The notes under the pieces were generated by a model. It was given only the letters and a program-made list of their open reading frames with translations. It searched no databases and was not told where the DNA came from. Below, in pieces: positions 56,400 to 64,000 of a stretch of 64,000 nucleotides of DNA (positions are counted from its first letter, which is position 1; the number at the start of each line of letters is the position of its first letter). Source of the DNA: Diaminobutyricibacter sp. McL0608. Its GTDB lineage: Bacteria > Actinomycetota > Actinomycetes > Actinomycetales > Microbacteriaceae. The position numbers and the translations under genes are program-made. The stretch covers positions 2,170,001 to 2,234,000 of the forward strand of contig NZ_CP154826.1 of assembly GCF_039613825.1 (NCBI RefSeq). The letters are read 5' to 3'.

Positions 56400-59300
56400 G
56401 CGACGCCTTCGGGCCTGATGGGCAGGTACTCCGTCAGTTCGGGCGAGTAGACGAGGAATGCCGCCCATTTCGCCCGCGAGATCGCGACGTTGAGACGGTT
56501 CTTCATGATGAGGAACGACATTCCGCGCGGAACATCGAGTGCCGACGAAGCGGCCAGCGAGACGATCGCAATCGCGGCTTCCTGTCCCTGGAATTTGTCC
56601 ACGGTCCCCACGCGCACCGCACCGAGCCCGGCCAGCTCCAGCGCCTCGTGCACCATCGCCAGTTGAGCGTTGTAGGGAGTGACGACGATCACATCTGCGA
56701 CACCGAGCGGTTCGCCGAATCGCCTGACCGACGGATCGGTCCACACTCTTCCGAGGACGGACCGAACCAGCTCGACGACGACCGCCGCTTCTTCCGGCGA
56801 TTCCGTCGCATTGCCCCAGTGCTCGACCGGAACCACGTGCAGCCCCGGCTCGACACCCTCAAGCAGCCGCTCTGACGCTTCGAGTTGCGAACTCAGCTTG
56901 CCCTCGTAGGACAGCCGCGAAACCGGAACAGTGAGTGCCGGATGCATGCGCCGGCTTTCGGCGAGAAAGTAGCCGAGCTCGGGCGGCAGCACGTCGTGTC
57001 CCTCGCTGACCCAGCCCAGCGCGGATTGGTCGACGGGTTCCGGATGCGTTCCCTGGCTGACCTGGGGCAGTTGCTGCGGGTCGCCGAGGAGCAGCAGATT
57101 ACGTGCGGCGACGCTTGCCGAGATCGTCGATGCGAGCGAGAACTGCCCGGCCTCATCGATGACGAGCAGGTCGAGACTGTTCCGTGGGATGCGCGCCGCG
57201 TTCGCGAAATCCCAGCCGGTCCCGCCAATGACATAGCCGATCTCACGCCGTTCTAGCGCGAACATCAGTTGCCCGTTCTTCTCCAGTTCGGTGTATTCGT
57301 GCGTGCCGAGCACAGCATCCGCTTTGGGCACCTTGCCGACGAGTCGCGGGTCCAGGCCGGCGCGCACGACTGCATCGAGCAGATGTTCGACAACGCTGTG
57401 CGATTGTGCGACCACCCCGATCTTCCACTGGTGTTTCGCGACCAACTCCGCCATCACGTGGGCGCCGAGGTACGTCTTGCCGGTTCCGGGCGGCCCCTGC
57501 ACAGCGAGGTAGGACCGGTCGAGGCCGAGCAGGCTGCCGACGACCGACGGGACGAGGTCGGGCCCAGGCGGCGGTAGGGCGCCCGTGCGAGTCCGCGGGG
57601 GAACGCGCCGCAGGATGTCGACCACCGGGTCGCGCGGCCATTGCGGTCCGGTGAGCTCGGTCTGCCGCGCGAGCAACGCGCTGCCCCATTCGTCGATCGC
57701 GGCGATGAGCCGATCGGCGCGCGGCGGGCTCGCCGGGGTGAGCGCTGTCGGCAGCACCGAGTAGTGCCCCACATCGCGCGGCAGCGTCTCCTCGATGAGC
57801 ACCGAACCGTCGTCTTCCACTTCGAGGATGCGAACAGACTTCCAGGTGCGCGCCCCCGGTTCCGCCGTCGGATTCGAGAACGGCCCAGGATATTCGTAGA
57901 GCACGTAGGGTCCGGCTTGGTCGCCGGGCTTCACGTTCGAGCCCGGACCCCATTGCCCGCGCAGCAGCAGCTCGCGCCGGTCGGATCGCTGCCCGTCTTC
58001 GCGGTACCAGTCGCGGATGACGACCGCCGATTCGACGACGAGGGCGTCACGGGTGTCGCCCCATTCGTCGATCGGCTGCACCAGGCGTGTGAAGTGTTCT
58101 TGCCAGAAGGTCTTGTTCTCGCGCCGGTGATAGTCGATCGCGGCGGCAGCGAACGCGAGCGCTCGCTGGTCGGGGGTGCGTTCGGGATCGAGCGGGTCGC
58201 CCGCGAGGGCGAGCAGACCGTCGCGAATCGGTGACGGTCCGAGGTCGATGTCGGGCTTGTCGGGCGCCAGCTCGCCGACCGGAATGCCGGCGCGAGTCGC
58301 CTGTGCGAGGAGGTAGTCGCGGAGCCGAAGAGTGGAGACGCAGTCGTACCGGTTGTAGTCGGCGATGGAGTCAAGCATCCGCTGGCCTTCGGCAACGTCG
58401 CCGGTGTCGATCAGATCGCGGGCATCCGCGTATTCGGTGATGGACGCGGCCGCGTTCTGCACTTCTCCTTCACGGATCTCCTCACCCATGTAGAGGGGTT
58501 CGAGTTTCTTGATGGAGTACGACCGCGACCCGACGCGCAGTGCCTTGCGCACAATCGGATACAGATCGACGAGGACGTTCTCGCGCAGCAGCTGGTCGAC
58601 CTCGTCTTCTCCGACGCCGTGACGCGCGGCCAGGCTGAGCAAGTGCGTTCGTTCGTAGGCGGCGTAGTGATAGACGTGCAAGTCCGGATACTCCCGGCGC
58701 CGCTCGCCGAGCCACTCGAGAAACGCTCGCAGCGCCTCCCGTTCCTCTCCGAAGTCGTGCGCCCAGAACGCCGTGAAGTCTTCGCGGACGTCGACCGAAC
58801 CGAACAGGTAGTCGAGTCCCCAGCGCTCCCCCGCACCTTCGGTGTAGAGCGGGTCGCCTTCGAAGTCGAAGAAGACGTCCCCGCGACTCGGTGTCGGCAG
58901 GACGGCGAGGGCGGATGCGTCGTAGACGACCACGGGCGGCGGTTCGTCGGGGTGCGCATCCCGTTGGAGCTGCGCTTGCAGCGTGAGCGACGCGAGCGTC
59001 GCATCGGCAATTCCGGGAACCGTAGTGAGGTCGGTGGTCGCCAGGTCGTCGATGGTCAGGATGCCCGCTGCCGCGAGGCGCGCACGCTGCGTCACGCGCA
59101 TCCCAGCCACCAACAGAACGTCGCGGGACGCCTGAATCTCGGCGTCGCAGTCATCGCAGTGTCCACAGACCGCGTATCGGGGGTCGCCCCACTGCACAGC
59201 CTGAGTGTCTTCGAGGCGTTCCTGCACGATGTGGAGGAGACGATGGCGTCGCTTGCGGTAGACCGGCGAGATGTCGTCGAGGCGGTGCACGCTGATCGTG

Positions 59301-59824
59301 CCGTCGCCGAGGAGCAGTTCGACGGTCGGTGCGACGCGCACGCCGAGGTGCTCGAGCTGTTCGGCATACGCGGCGAGCTGCAGAAGGGCGGTGACACGCG
59401 CGCTACGGGCCAGCTTGGTGTCCTGCACCTGGTAGCTGCCGTCGGCCTGCCGCACAATGAAGTCGGCGAACCCGAGGAAACTGCCGTCGAAGAAGGTCGC
59501 TTGAAAGACGACGTCGGCCCGATCGTCGAATGCTCGACGTGTCGTTGCGACGGCTTGCTCGAGGTTCTCGGCCGTCAGCGGCCCCTCCGGGCGCGGGATC
59601 TCGACCGTGCCGGCACCATGCTCGGCCTTGTACCGGTCGAGCACGCGCGCCTCGTGTTCGTCGCCGAGCCGACTCGTGCGCACGTACATCGGGTCTTCGG
59701 ACACGTCGAGCTTCTCGATGCGGCCGAGCTTCACGTCGAGCTTGCGAAGGAACGCGAACTCGCACTTCGACGCTTCGGTGAGGTCGCTGGCACTCGTGAC
59801 GACGCTGCCGTCGAGTATGAACAC
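56366..59824 (-). CDS. TM0106-type RecB-like nuclease/RNase-H-like domain fused to SF1 helicase
   Basis: 1152 residues from GTG 59824, with GAGAGGGGGG upstream. N-terminal RecB/Cas4-like nuclease (FLGFADFIVRQADGSYQVQDTKLARSARVTALLQLAAYAEQL), with a Cys pair region CGHCDDC. A DEDD-like exonuclease domain follows (VFFDFEGDPLYTEG, YHYAAYERTHLLSLA, YNRYDCVSTLRLRDYLL). The C-terminal SF1 helicase has GPPGTGKTYLGA, LLVIDEAGQFS, LLLLGDPQQLPQVS and GTVDKFQGQEA plus NVAISRAK. Likely DNA repair or defence nuclease-helicase; biological role undefined. Confidence 0.87.
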   Translation of the reverse strand: MFILDGSVVTSASDLTEASKCEFAFLRKLDVKLGRIEKLDVSEDPMYVRTSRLGDEHEARVLDRYKAEHGAGTVEIPRPEGPLTAENLEQAVATTRRAFDDRADVVFQATFFDGSFLGFADFIVRQADGSYQVQDTKLARSARVTALLQLAAYAEQLEHLGVRVAPTVELLLGDGTISVHRLDDISPVYRKRRHRLLHIVQERLEDTQAVQWGDPRYAVCGHCDDCDAEIQASRDVLLVAGMRVTQRARLAAAGILTIDDLATTDLTTVPGIADATLASLTLQAQLQRDAHPDEPPPVVVYDASALAVLPTPSRGDVFFDFEGDPLYTEGAGERWGLDYLFGSVDVREDFTAFWAHDFGEEREALRAFLEWLGERRREYPDLHVYHYAAYERTHLLSLAARHGVGEDEVDQLLRENVLVDLYPIVRKALRVGSRSYSIKKLEPLYMGEEIREGEVQNAAASITEYADARDLIDTGDVAEGQRMLDSIADYNRYDCVSTLRLRDYLLAQATRAGIPVGELAPDKPDIDLGPSPIRDGLLALAGDPLDPERTPDQRALAFAAAAIDYHRRENKTFWQEHFTRLVQPIDEWGDTRDALVVESAVVIRDWYREDGQRSDRRELLLRGQWGPGSNVKPGDQAGPYVLYEYPGPFSNPTAEPGARTWKSVRILEVEDDGSVLIEETLPRDVGHYSVLPTALTPASPPRADRLIAAIDEWGSALLARQTELTGPQWPRDPVVDILRRVPPRTRTGALPPPGPDLVPSVVGSLLGLDRSYLAVQGPPGTGKTYLGAHVMAELVAKHQWKIGVVAQSHSVVEHLLDAVVRAGLDPRLVGKVPKADAVLGTHEYTELEKNGQLMFALERREIGYVIGGTGWDFANAARIPRNSLDLLVIDEAGQFSLASTISASVAARNLLLLGDPQQLPQVSQGTHPEPVDQSALGWVSEGHDVLPPELGYFLAESRRMHPALTVPVSRLSYEGKLSSQLEASERLLEGVEPGLHVVPVEHWGNATESPEEAAVVVELVRSVLGRVWTDPSVRRFGEPLGVADVIVVTPYNAQLAMVHEALELAGLGAVRVGTVDKFQGQEAAIAIVSLAASSALDVPRGMSFLIMKNRLNVAISRAKWAAFLVYSPELTEYLPIRPEGVAELSAFIRLVE

Positions 59825-59931
59825 GCGACCCCCCTCTCGCTGCGATGTTGCCCGCTGCTTCGAGCGTATCGGGAGGAGGTGACAGTACCGCGTGGGAGCG
59901 ACAGGATGTGGATAAAGAGAAACGAGATCGG

Positions 59932-60336
59932 GTGACCCAGTCAATCCACGTCGTCGCGGCAGTGATCATCGCGGGCGACACGACTCTCGCATGCAGAAGG
60001 TCACCTGCGAAGTCAGAGGCAGGCAAATGGGAGTTCCCCGGCGGAAAGGTCGAACCCGGCGAGTCACCGGATGCCGCGCTCGTCCGCGAGCTTCGCGAGG
60101 AGTTGGATGTCGCCATCCGGGTAGGCGAACCGATCAGCAGGACAGAGACGCGAGTGGGCGACGTCACGATCGATCTGGACTCGTATCGAGCGACCATCGT
60201 CGGACCGCGCCCGACTTCGAGTACCGATCACGACGAGCTTCGCTGGACCGCGATCCCAGACCTCCGGCAGCTCGACTGGGCGGCACCTGACCTGCCGACC
60301 GTCGAAGCACTCATCTCGGCCGAAACGCACGATTGA
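59932..60336 (+). CDS. NUDIX hydrolase, MutT-like
   Basis: 134 residues from GTG 59932 (MTQSIHVVAAVIIAGDTTLACRR); GTG 59908 is an alternative with GGGAG upstream. The NUDIX box GGKVEPGESPDAALVRELREELDV is complete (G-x5-E-x7-REUxEE). The following ISRTETRVGDVTIDLDSYRA and DHDELRWTAIPDLRQLDW are typical of 8-oxo-dGTP/CTP-cleaning MutT proteins. Divergent from the helicase gene. Confidence 0.88.
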   Translation: MTQSIHVVAAVIIAGDTTLACRRSPAKSEAGKWEFPGGKVEPGESPDAALVRELREELDVAIRVGEPISRTETRVGDVTIDLDSYRATIVGPRPTSSTDHDELRWTAIPDLRQLDWAAPDLPTVEALISAETHD

Positions 60337-60439
60337 CTTGCCGAGCCGACGCTTCCCAAAACCCCGCCCGCCACGCCATGATCGAAACAGCACTTCTTGA
60401 GCAACACTCATGGTTGAGGACGAAGCGGAAGAGGGCATC

Positions 60440-62563
60440 ATGGGGGATCCAGCCGACGCAGCCGGTAAAAACGACGCGGAAACGCCGCCGGCGTCCGTGC
60501 CCGAGCACGCGCATCCGCACGCCCCGGCGAAGCCGCACCCCAAAGCGGCCGACAAGCCGCCCCGCCAGCGCAACACGCCACCGGTCCGCCTCCCCGACCG
60601 ACGCCTCCTCCGCACCTACGCCTTCGACCCGATGTCCACGCGGCTCTCCGGACGCTTTCTCACCCTCGACATCCCGTTCGAGCGCGGTCTCGACCCGGGG
60701 CCGTCGGGCGAACTCATCCAGGTGATCGACTACGACGCCGCACACGACGTCTGGTACCGGCCGGTCGACCTGAACGATCCGTCGATCCTCGCGCAGAGCG
60801 GGCTGGTCCCCTCCGAGTCCGACCCGCGAACCCACCAGCAGGTCGTGTATGCCGTCGCCATGAGCGTCATCGAGCGGTTCGAGCGGTTCGGCGGGCGGCG
60901 GTTCCGCTGGCGGGGCGGGCGGGAACTCCGCATCGTGCCCCACGCCTTCGAGGATCGCAATGCGTTCTTCGATCCGGAGCGTCGTGCGGTGCTCTTCGGC
61001 TACTACCGTGCCGACGAGCGCGACCCGGGCTCCAATCTTCCCGGCCAGGTGATGTTCACGTGCCTGAGTGTCGACGTCGTCGCTCATGAGGTGACGCACG
61101 CGATCGTGCACCGCATCCGCAAGTATTTCTCCGAGGCGACCAACCCCGACGTGTTCGCCTGGCATGAGGCGTTCGCCGATCTGGTCGCGCTGTTCCACCA
61201 CTTCCTGTTTCCGCAGGTCGTCTCCGAGGCGGTCGCCAACTCCCGCGGCGAGCTCAAGAAGGGCTCGGCGCTTCTCGATCTGGCCCTCGAGTTCGGCGAG
61301 TCCACGGGTCGCGGGGCGGCGCTCCGTTCGGCCCTCGGCTCGCCGCGCACGCCGAAACAGTTCCTCAACGCGACGGAGCCGCACGAACGTGGGTCCTGCT
61401 TCGTCGCCGCCGTCTTCGACGCCTACCTCGACACCTACATCAACCAGATCTCCGACCTGCGGCGCATCGCGACCGGCGGAACCGGCGTGCTCCCCCCCGG
61501 CGCGCTTCCGCCCGATCTCGTCAAACGGGTCACCATCGAAGCCATCCGCAACGCGGACCGGCTGCTCGGGATGGTGGTGCGGGCATTCGAATACCTGCCT
61601 GTCGTCGACGTGACGTTCGGCGATGTGGTGCGCGGAATCGTCACGGCCGACCGCGCGCTCTACCCGGACGACGCGCTTCACCTGCGCACCAACCTCGTCG
61701 AAGCGCTGCGGCGGCGCGGCATCTACCCGCCGGCGGTCTCCTCCCTCGCGGAGGCGTCACTGGTCTGGCCGACCCCGCCGGCGCCGCTCAGCCTCACCAT
61801 GGGCGACCACAACGTCGACCTCGCCCCGCTCATCGAGGATGCGACCCGCAACCTCGACACCTACGGCGAGGCGTCCACGATGGTCACCAGCGCGCAGGAC
61901 GACGACCCGGAGGAGACGGCGATGGATGCGGACGCGCCACCGGAACCGCCGTCGGCCGAGCACAACTCCTCCACGGCGGTCGACCTCATCGCCTGGGGCA
62001 AGGCGCACGCCCACGAACTGGGCCTCGACCCCGAGCTGAAACTCGAACTCGTCGGGGTGCACGCGGTCTACGTGCAGGCATCCGACCTGCAGCCGCGCCC
62101 GATCGTGGTCGCGCAGTTCGCCCAGCGCCACGAAGAACTCGAAGACCAGGCGCTTCCTCGGGGCAAACGGGTCCCCATCCGGTCGGGAACCACCGTGATC
62201 GCACGGGTCGACGGCGAGGTCGTGCACCTCGTGCTCAAGCCGTTGCCGCTCACGAGACCCGAGGTGCTCGACGATCCGCACGCGTTCGAAGACCATCCGT
62301 ACGGCGATGCGGTCCGCGCTTTCGCGCAGTCCTGCAACGAGATCGGGAAGAAGCGGGCGAAGGCACTGCAGAACTGGAGTGACCAGGTCACGTCGGCGGA
62401 TGCGCTGGCCGCGTGGACGGACCAGCCCTCGCAGCTGCGCCTCACCTTCGCGCAACTCCACGCCGACCAGGAACTGCACTCGCTGATCGCCGCAAAGACG
62501 GCGGCAGAGCGCAGACGCAGGCACGGGCACGGGCACCACTGGCAGGGGGCCGACCATGTCTGA
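60440..62563 (+). CDS. Putative zinc metallopeptidase (HExxH, gluzincin-like)
   Basis: 707 residues from ATG 60440 with AGAGGG 6 nt upstream; ATG 60410 has no ribosome-binding site. A Pro/His-rich N-terminal tail (EHAHPHAPAKPHPKA) has no signal peptide. The zinc motif is VVAHEVTHAIVHR (His216, Glu217, His220) and WHEAFADLVALF gives the third ligand (Glu about 243), as in M4-like peptidases. A second, C-terminal part (about 500-707) has no known fold and ends RRRRHGHGHHWQGADHV. Overlaps the MBL gene by 8 nt. Confidence 0.78.
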   Translation: MGDPADAAGKNDAETPPASVPEHAHPHAPAKPHPKAADKPPRQRNTPPVRLPDRRLLRTYAFDPMSTRLSGRFLTLDIPFERGLDPGPSGELIQVIDYDAAHDVWYRPVDLNDPSILAQSGLVPSESDPRTHQQVVYAVAMSVIERFERFGGRRFRWRGGRELRIVPHAFEDRNAFFDPERRAVLFGYYRADERDPGSNLPGQVMFTCLSVDVVAHEVTHAIVHRIRKYFSEATNPDVFAWHEAFADLVALFHHFLFPQVVSEAVANSRGELKKGSALLDLALEFGESTGRGAALRSALGSPRTPKQFLNATEPHERGSCFVAAVFDAYLDTYINQISDLRRIATGGTGVLPPGALPPDLVKRVTIEAIRNADRLLGMVVRAFEYLPVVDVTFGDVVRGIVTADRALYPDDALHLRTNLVEALRRRGIYPPAVSSLAEASLVWPTPPAPLSLTMGDHNVDLAPLIEDATRNLDTYGEASTMVTSAQDDDPEETAMDADAPPEPPSAEHNSSTAVDLIAWGKAHAHELGLDPELKLELVGVHAVYVQASDLQPRPIVVAQFAQRHEELEDQALPRGKRVPIRSGTTVIARVDGEVVHLVLKPLPLTRPEVLDDPHAFEDHPYGDAVRAFAQSCNEIGKKRAKALQNWSDQVTSADALAAWTDQPSQLRLTFAQLHADQELHSLIAAKTAAERRRRHGHGHHWQGADHV

Positions 62564-63902
62564 CGCGACCGTCGCCAGCACGACCACCGCGACCACCGCC
62601 GCGACCACCGCCGAAACGACCGTCTCCGTCCGCATGTACAACGTGGGCTTCGGCGACTGCTTCGTCATCACAGTGAGCCGCGCCGACCAGGTCTGGCGGA
62701 TGCTCGTGGACTGCGGGGTCCACAACCAGGGGCGCGCGAAAGTGGATGGGGTCTCCCGCACCATCGCAGACGTGGTCAAGGCGGTCATCGCCGACCTCGC
62801 CGCCGTCACCCCGGCAGGTTCTCCCCCACGCTTCGACGTGGTCGTCGCGACCCACCATCACCAGGACCACATCACCGGCTTCGCGGTGCCCGACTGGGAG
62901 GAAGTGCAGGTCGGCGAGGTCATCATCCCCTTTGTCGAGAACCCAGCGGACAAGGATGCGCAACTGCTGCGCAACTCGCTCGTCTCGACGGCTAACAAAC
63001 TGAACGGGATCATCGAGGCGACCGCCAAACGCAAGGAGAAGAACGGCAGCGGCTTCACGGACGCGCTCTCGCTCGCCAACTCGTTCGCGATCAACTCGAT
63101 GGGGAACGCCGCCGCAACCGACCGGCTCCTGCACCAGAACGGCAAGCACTTCCTCGAGCCGACGCACGACATCTTCTTCGCACCCGACCGCGATCCGGCG
63201 AAGAACATCCTGCCGACAACGATCGACGGGGTGAGCATCCACATCCTGGGACCGTCGCGTGACCCGAAGCAGCTGTCCCTCATGAATCCGCCCGCCTCAG
63301 CCGAATGGCTGCAGCTCGACCCCGACCAGGGCCTCGAGGATGACGACACTCCGGCGTTGTTCCCGGCGATCTACGTGGTCCCGGATGACGAGATCGTCGA
63401 GCTCCCCGACGAACTCACCCGGGCCGGCCCATCCCTCCGTCTGTCTCAGCTGGCCACGAGTGACGAGGCTCTCCTCGGGGCGGCGGCCGTGCTCGAGCGC
63501 TCCGTCAACAACACGAGCGTGTACTTCGTGCTCGACGTCGCAGGAACCCGACTGCTGTTCGTCGGCGATTCACAGGAGGGCGCATGGGACCACGTCCTCG
63601 GCAATGACGCGTCACGCGAGCTGGTGAGCAACGTGGCCTTCTACAAGATCGGCCACCATGGGTCGCACAACGCGACGCCGAAGTCGTTCGTGGATTCGGT
63701 GCTGGGCGACGGAGCCTACGCGATGCTTCCGTGGGGGCTGGTCAAGAAGTGGGCGGACACGATCCCGAAAGCGGAACTGCTCGCGGCCCTCGCCGAACAC
63801 AAGACGCACGTGATCCGGGCGGATGCTCCGGTCGCAGAGACGCCCCAGATCGAAATCGGTCCGGGTCAGCTCTGGAGCCAGGTGACGTTCACGGTGCCGT
63901 AG
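62556..63902 (+). CDS. ComEC/Rec2-like metallo-beta-lactamase-fold hydrolase
   Basis: 448 residues; GGCAGGGGG precedes the ATG. The MBL start VRMYNVGFGDCFVITVSRADQVWRMLVDCG, the metal motif VVATHHHQDHITGF (about residue 100), FVLDVAGTRLLFVGDSQEGAW and FYKIGHHGSHNATPKSF are those of ComEC-type, cytoplasmic MBL enzymes. No membrane helices are present, so it is only the hydrolase part. Translationally coupled to the metallopeptidase gene. Possible substrates are nucleic acids or phosphoesters. Confidence 0.85.
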   Translation: MSDATVASTTTATTAATTAETTVSVRMYNVGFGDCFVITVSRADQVWRMLVDCGVHNQGRAKVDGVSRTIADVVKAVIADLAAVTPAGSPPRFDVVVATHHHQDHITGFAVPDWEEVQVGEVIIPFVENPADKDAQLLRNSLVSTANKLNGIIEATAKRKEKNGSGFTDALSLANSFAINSMGNAAATDRLLHQNGKHFLEPTHDIFFAPDRDPAKNILPTTIDGVSIHILGPSRDPKQLSLMNPPASAEWLQLDPDQGLEDDDTPALFPAIYVVPDDEIVELPDELTRAGPSLRLSQLATSDEALLGAAAVLERSVNNTSVYFVLDVAGTRLLFVGDSQEGAWDHVLGNDASRELVSNVAFYKIGHHGSHNATPKSFVDSVLGDGAYAMLPWGLVKKWADTIPKAELLAALAEHKTHVIRADAPVAETPQIEIGPGQLWSQVTFTVP

Positions 63903-64000
63903 GGGCGACAGGCGCGGATGCTGGGGCCGGCGCGGCCGGTGTCGTCGGTGAGGCCGGTGTCGTCGGTGCGGGCGCGACCTGGCCGGGCAGCGGGTTGAGA
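63889..64000 (-). CDS. Partial Pro/Ala-rich C-terminus of a truncated gene
   Basis: The minus-strand frame from the right edge to TGA 63889-63891 reads LNPLPGQVAPAP, then alternating TTP/ASP/AAP segments to VAPTAP. This is typical of the disordered wall-spanning tail of an actinobacterial envelope protein. It overlaps the convergent MBL gene by 14 nt. Only 36 residues are visible, so the gene cannot be identified. Confidence 0.4.
   Translation of the reverse strand, partial: LNPLPGQVAPAPTTPASPTTPAAPAPASAPVAPTAP

Noticed and set aside
60311-61681. Minus-strand 456-codon open frame opposite the metallopeptidase
   Set aside because: The opposite strand carries an intact HExxH peptidase; this frame has no family features.
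1-64000. tRNA, rRNA, CRISPR or transposase genes
   Set aside because: No cloverleaf-like sequence, rRNA-like block, repeat-spacer array or transposase motif was recognised by eye; a covariance-model scan would be needed to exclude small RNAs.

Overview
The window is high-G+C actinobacterial DNA. The gene content fits Microbacteriaceae (Leifsonia/Microbacterium-like): a C50-carotenoid operon with split crtYe/crtYf and crtEb under a MarR regulator, a Ku/LigD end-joining island, ATGA/GTGA-coupled operons, many GTG starts, and several genes that start 6-7 nt after a TANNNT -10 box (leaderless). I saw no tRNA, rRNA, CRISPR array or transposase gene. The family assignment is an inference from gene content only.

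Layout. 1-5609: small metabolic and stress genes (LRV repeat protein, S4 RNA-binding protein, DUF72, two VOC proteins, a DnaJ/NERD-like protein) and an ArsR-SRPBCC-hydrolase operon behind a well-formed promoter/operator. 5616-11341: carotenoid operon crtE-crtB-crtI-crtYe-crtYf-crtEb (minus strand) with a divergent MarR gene and a shared operator. 11463-19066: small proteins, a group-2-like sigma factor, an MFS transporter, and topoisomerase IB-ku divergent from ligD. 19173-23419: a lactococcin-972-like bacteriocin followed by two paralogous lipoproteins, a peptidoglycan-binding adaptor-like protein, an ABC ATPase and an FtsX-like permease. 23442-26792: a compact membrane electron-transfer operon (ferredoxin, NuoF/RnfC-like flavoprotein, haem membrane protein, ApbE, Ser-rich protein). 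26948-34510: membrane protein and MFS, a divergent pair of citrate-synthase-family genes, a serine hydrolase, and MarR plus NAD(P)H-binding protein. 34695-40087: a one-protein GAF-kinase-pseudoreceiver-LuxR regulator, then an aldolase-HAD-DhaL-DhaK cassette. 40254-42684: a repeat peptide, a JmjC-type oxygenase and a Suc/Fer ferredoxin joined by TGATG couplings. 42736-47235: DHA2 efflux with PadR, small proteins, and a MerR/GyrI regulator with a stand-alone GyrI paralogue. 47320-55677: a type VII secretion locus (FHA-FtsK ATPase, two WXG100-like proteins, a possible chaperone, a lipase-like candidate effector and a lipoprotein). 56017-56305: a small lower-G+C insert-like segment. 56366-64000: RecB-like nuclease/helicase, NUDIX, and a metallopeptidase/MBL pair.

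The most interesting elements are: the 40254-42684 operon, where a 16-residue leader plus three exact-length 22-residue repeats is coupled to a putative 2-oxoglutarate oxygenase and a [2Fe-2S] protein; the type VII locus with a lipase-like protein overlapping a lipoprotein gene, resembling a secreted lipase/immunity pair; the bacteriocin locus with duplicated lipoproteins; a three-copy family of long palindromes at gene 3' ends; and a 34-bp direct repeat of the 3' end of the helicase gene that brackets two tiny genes.
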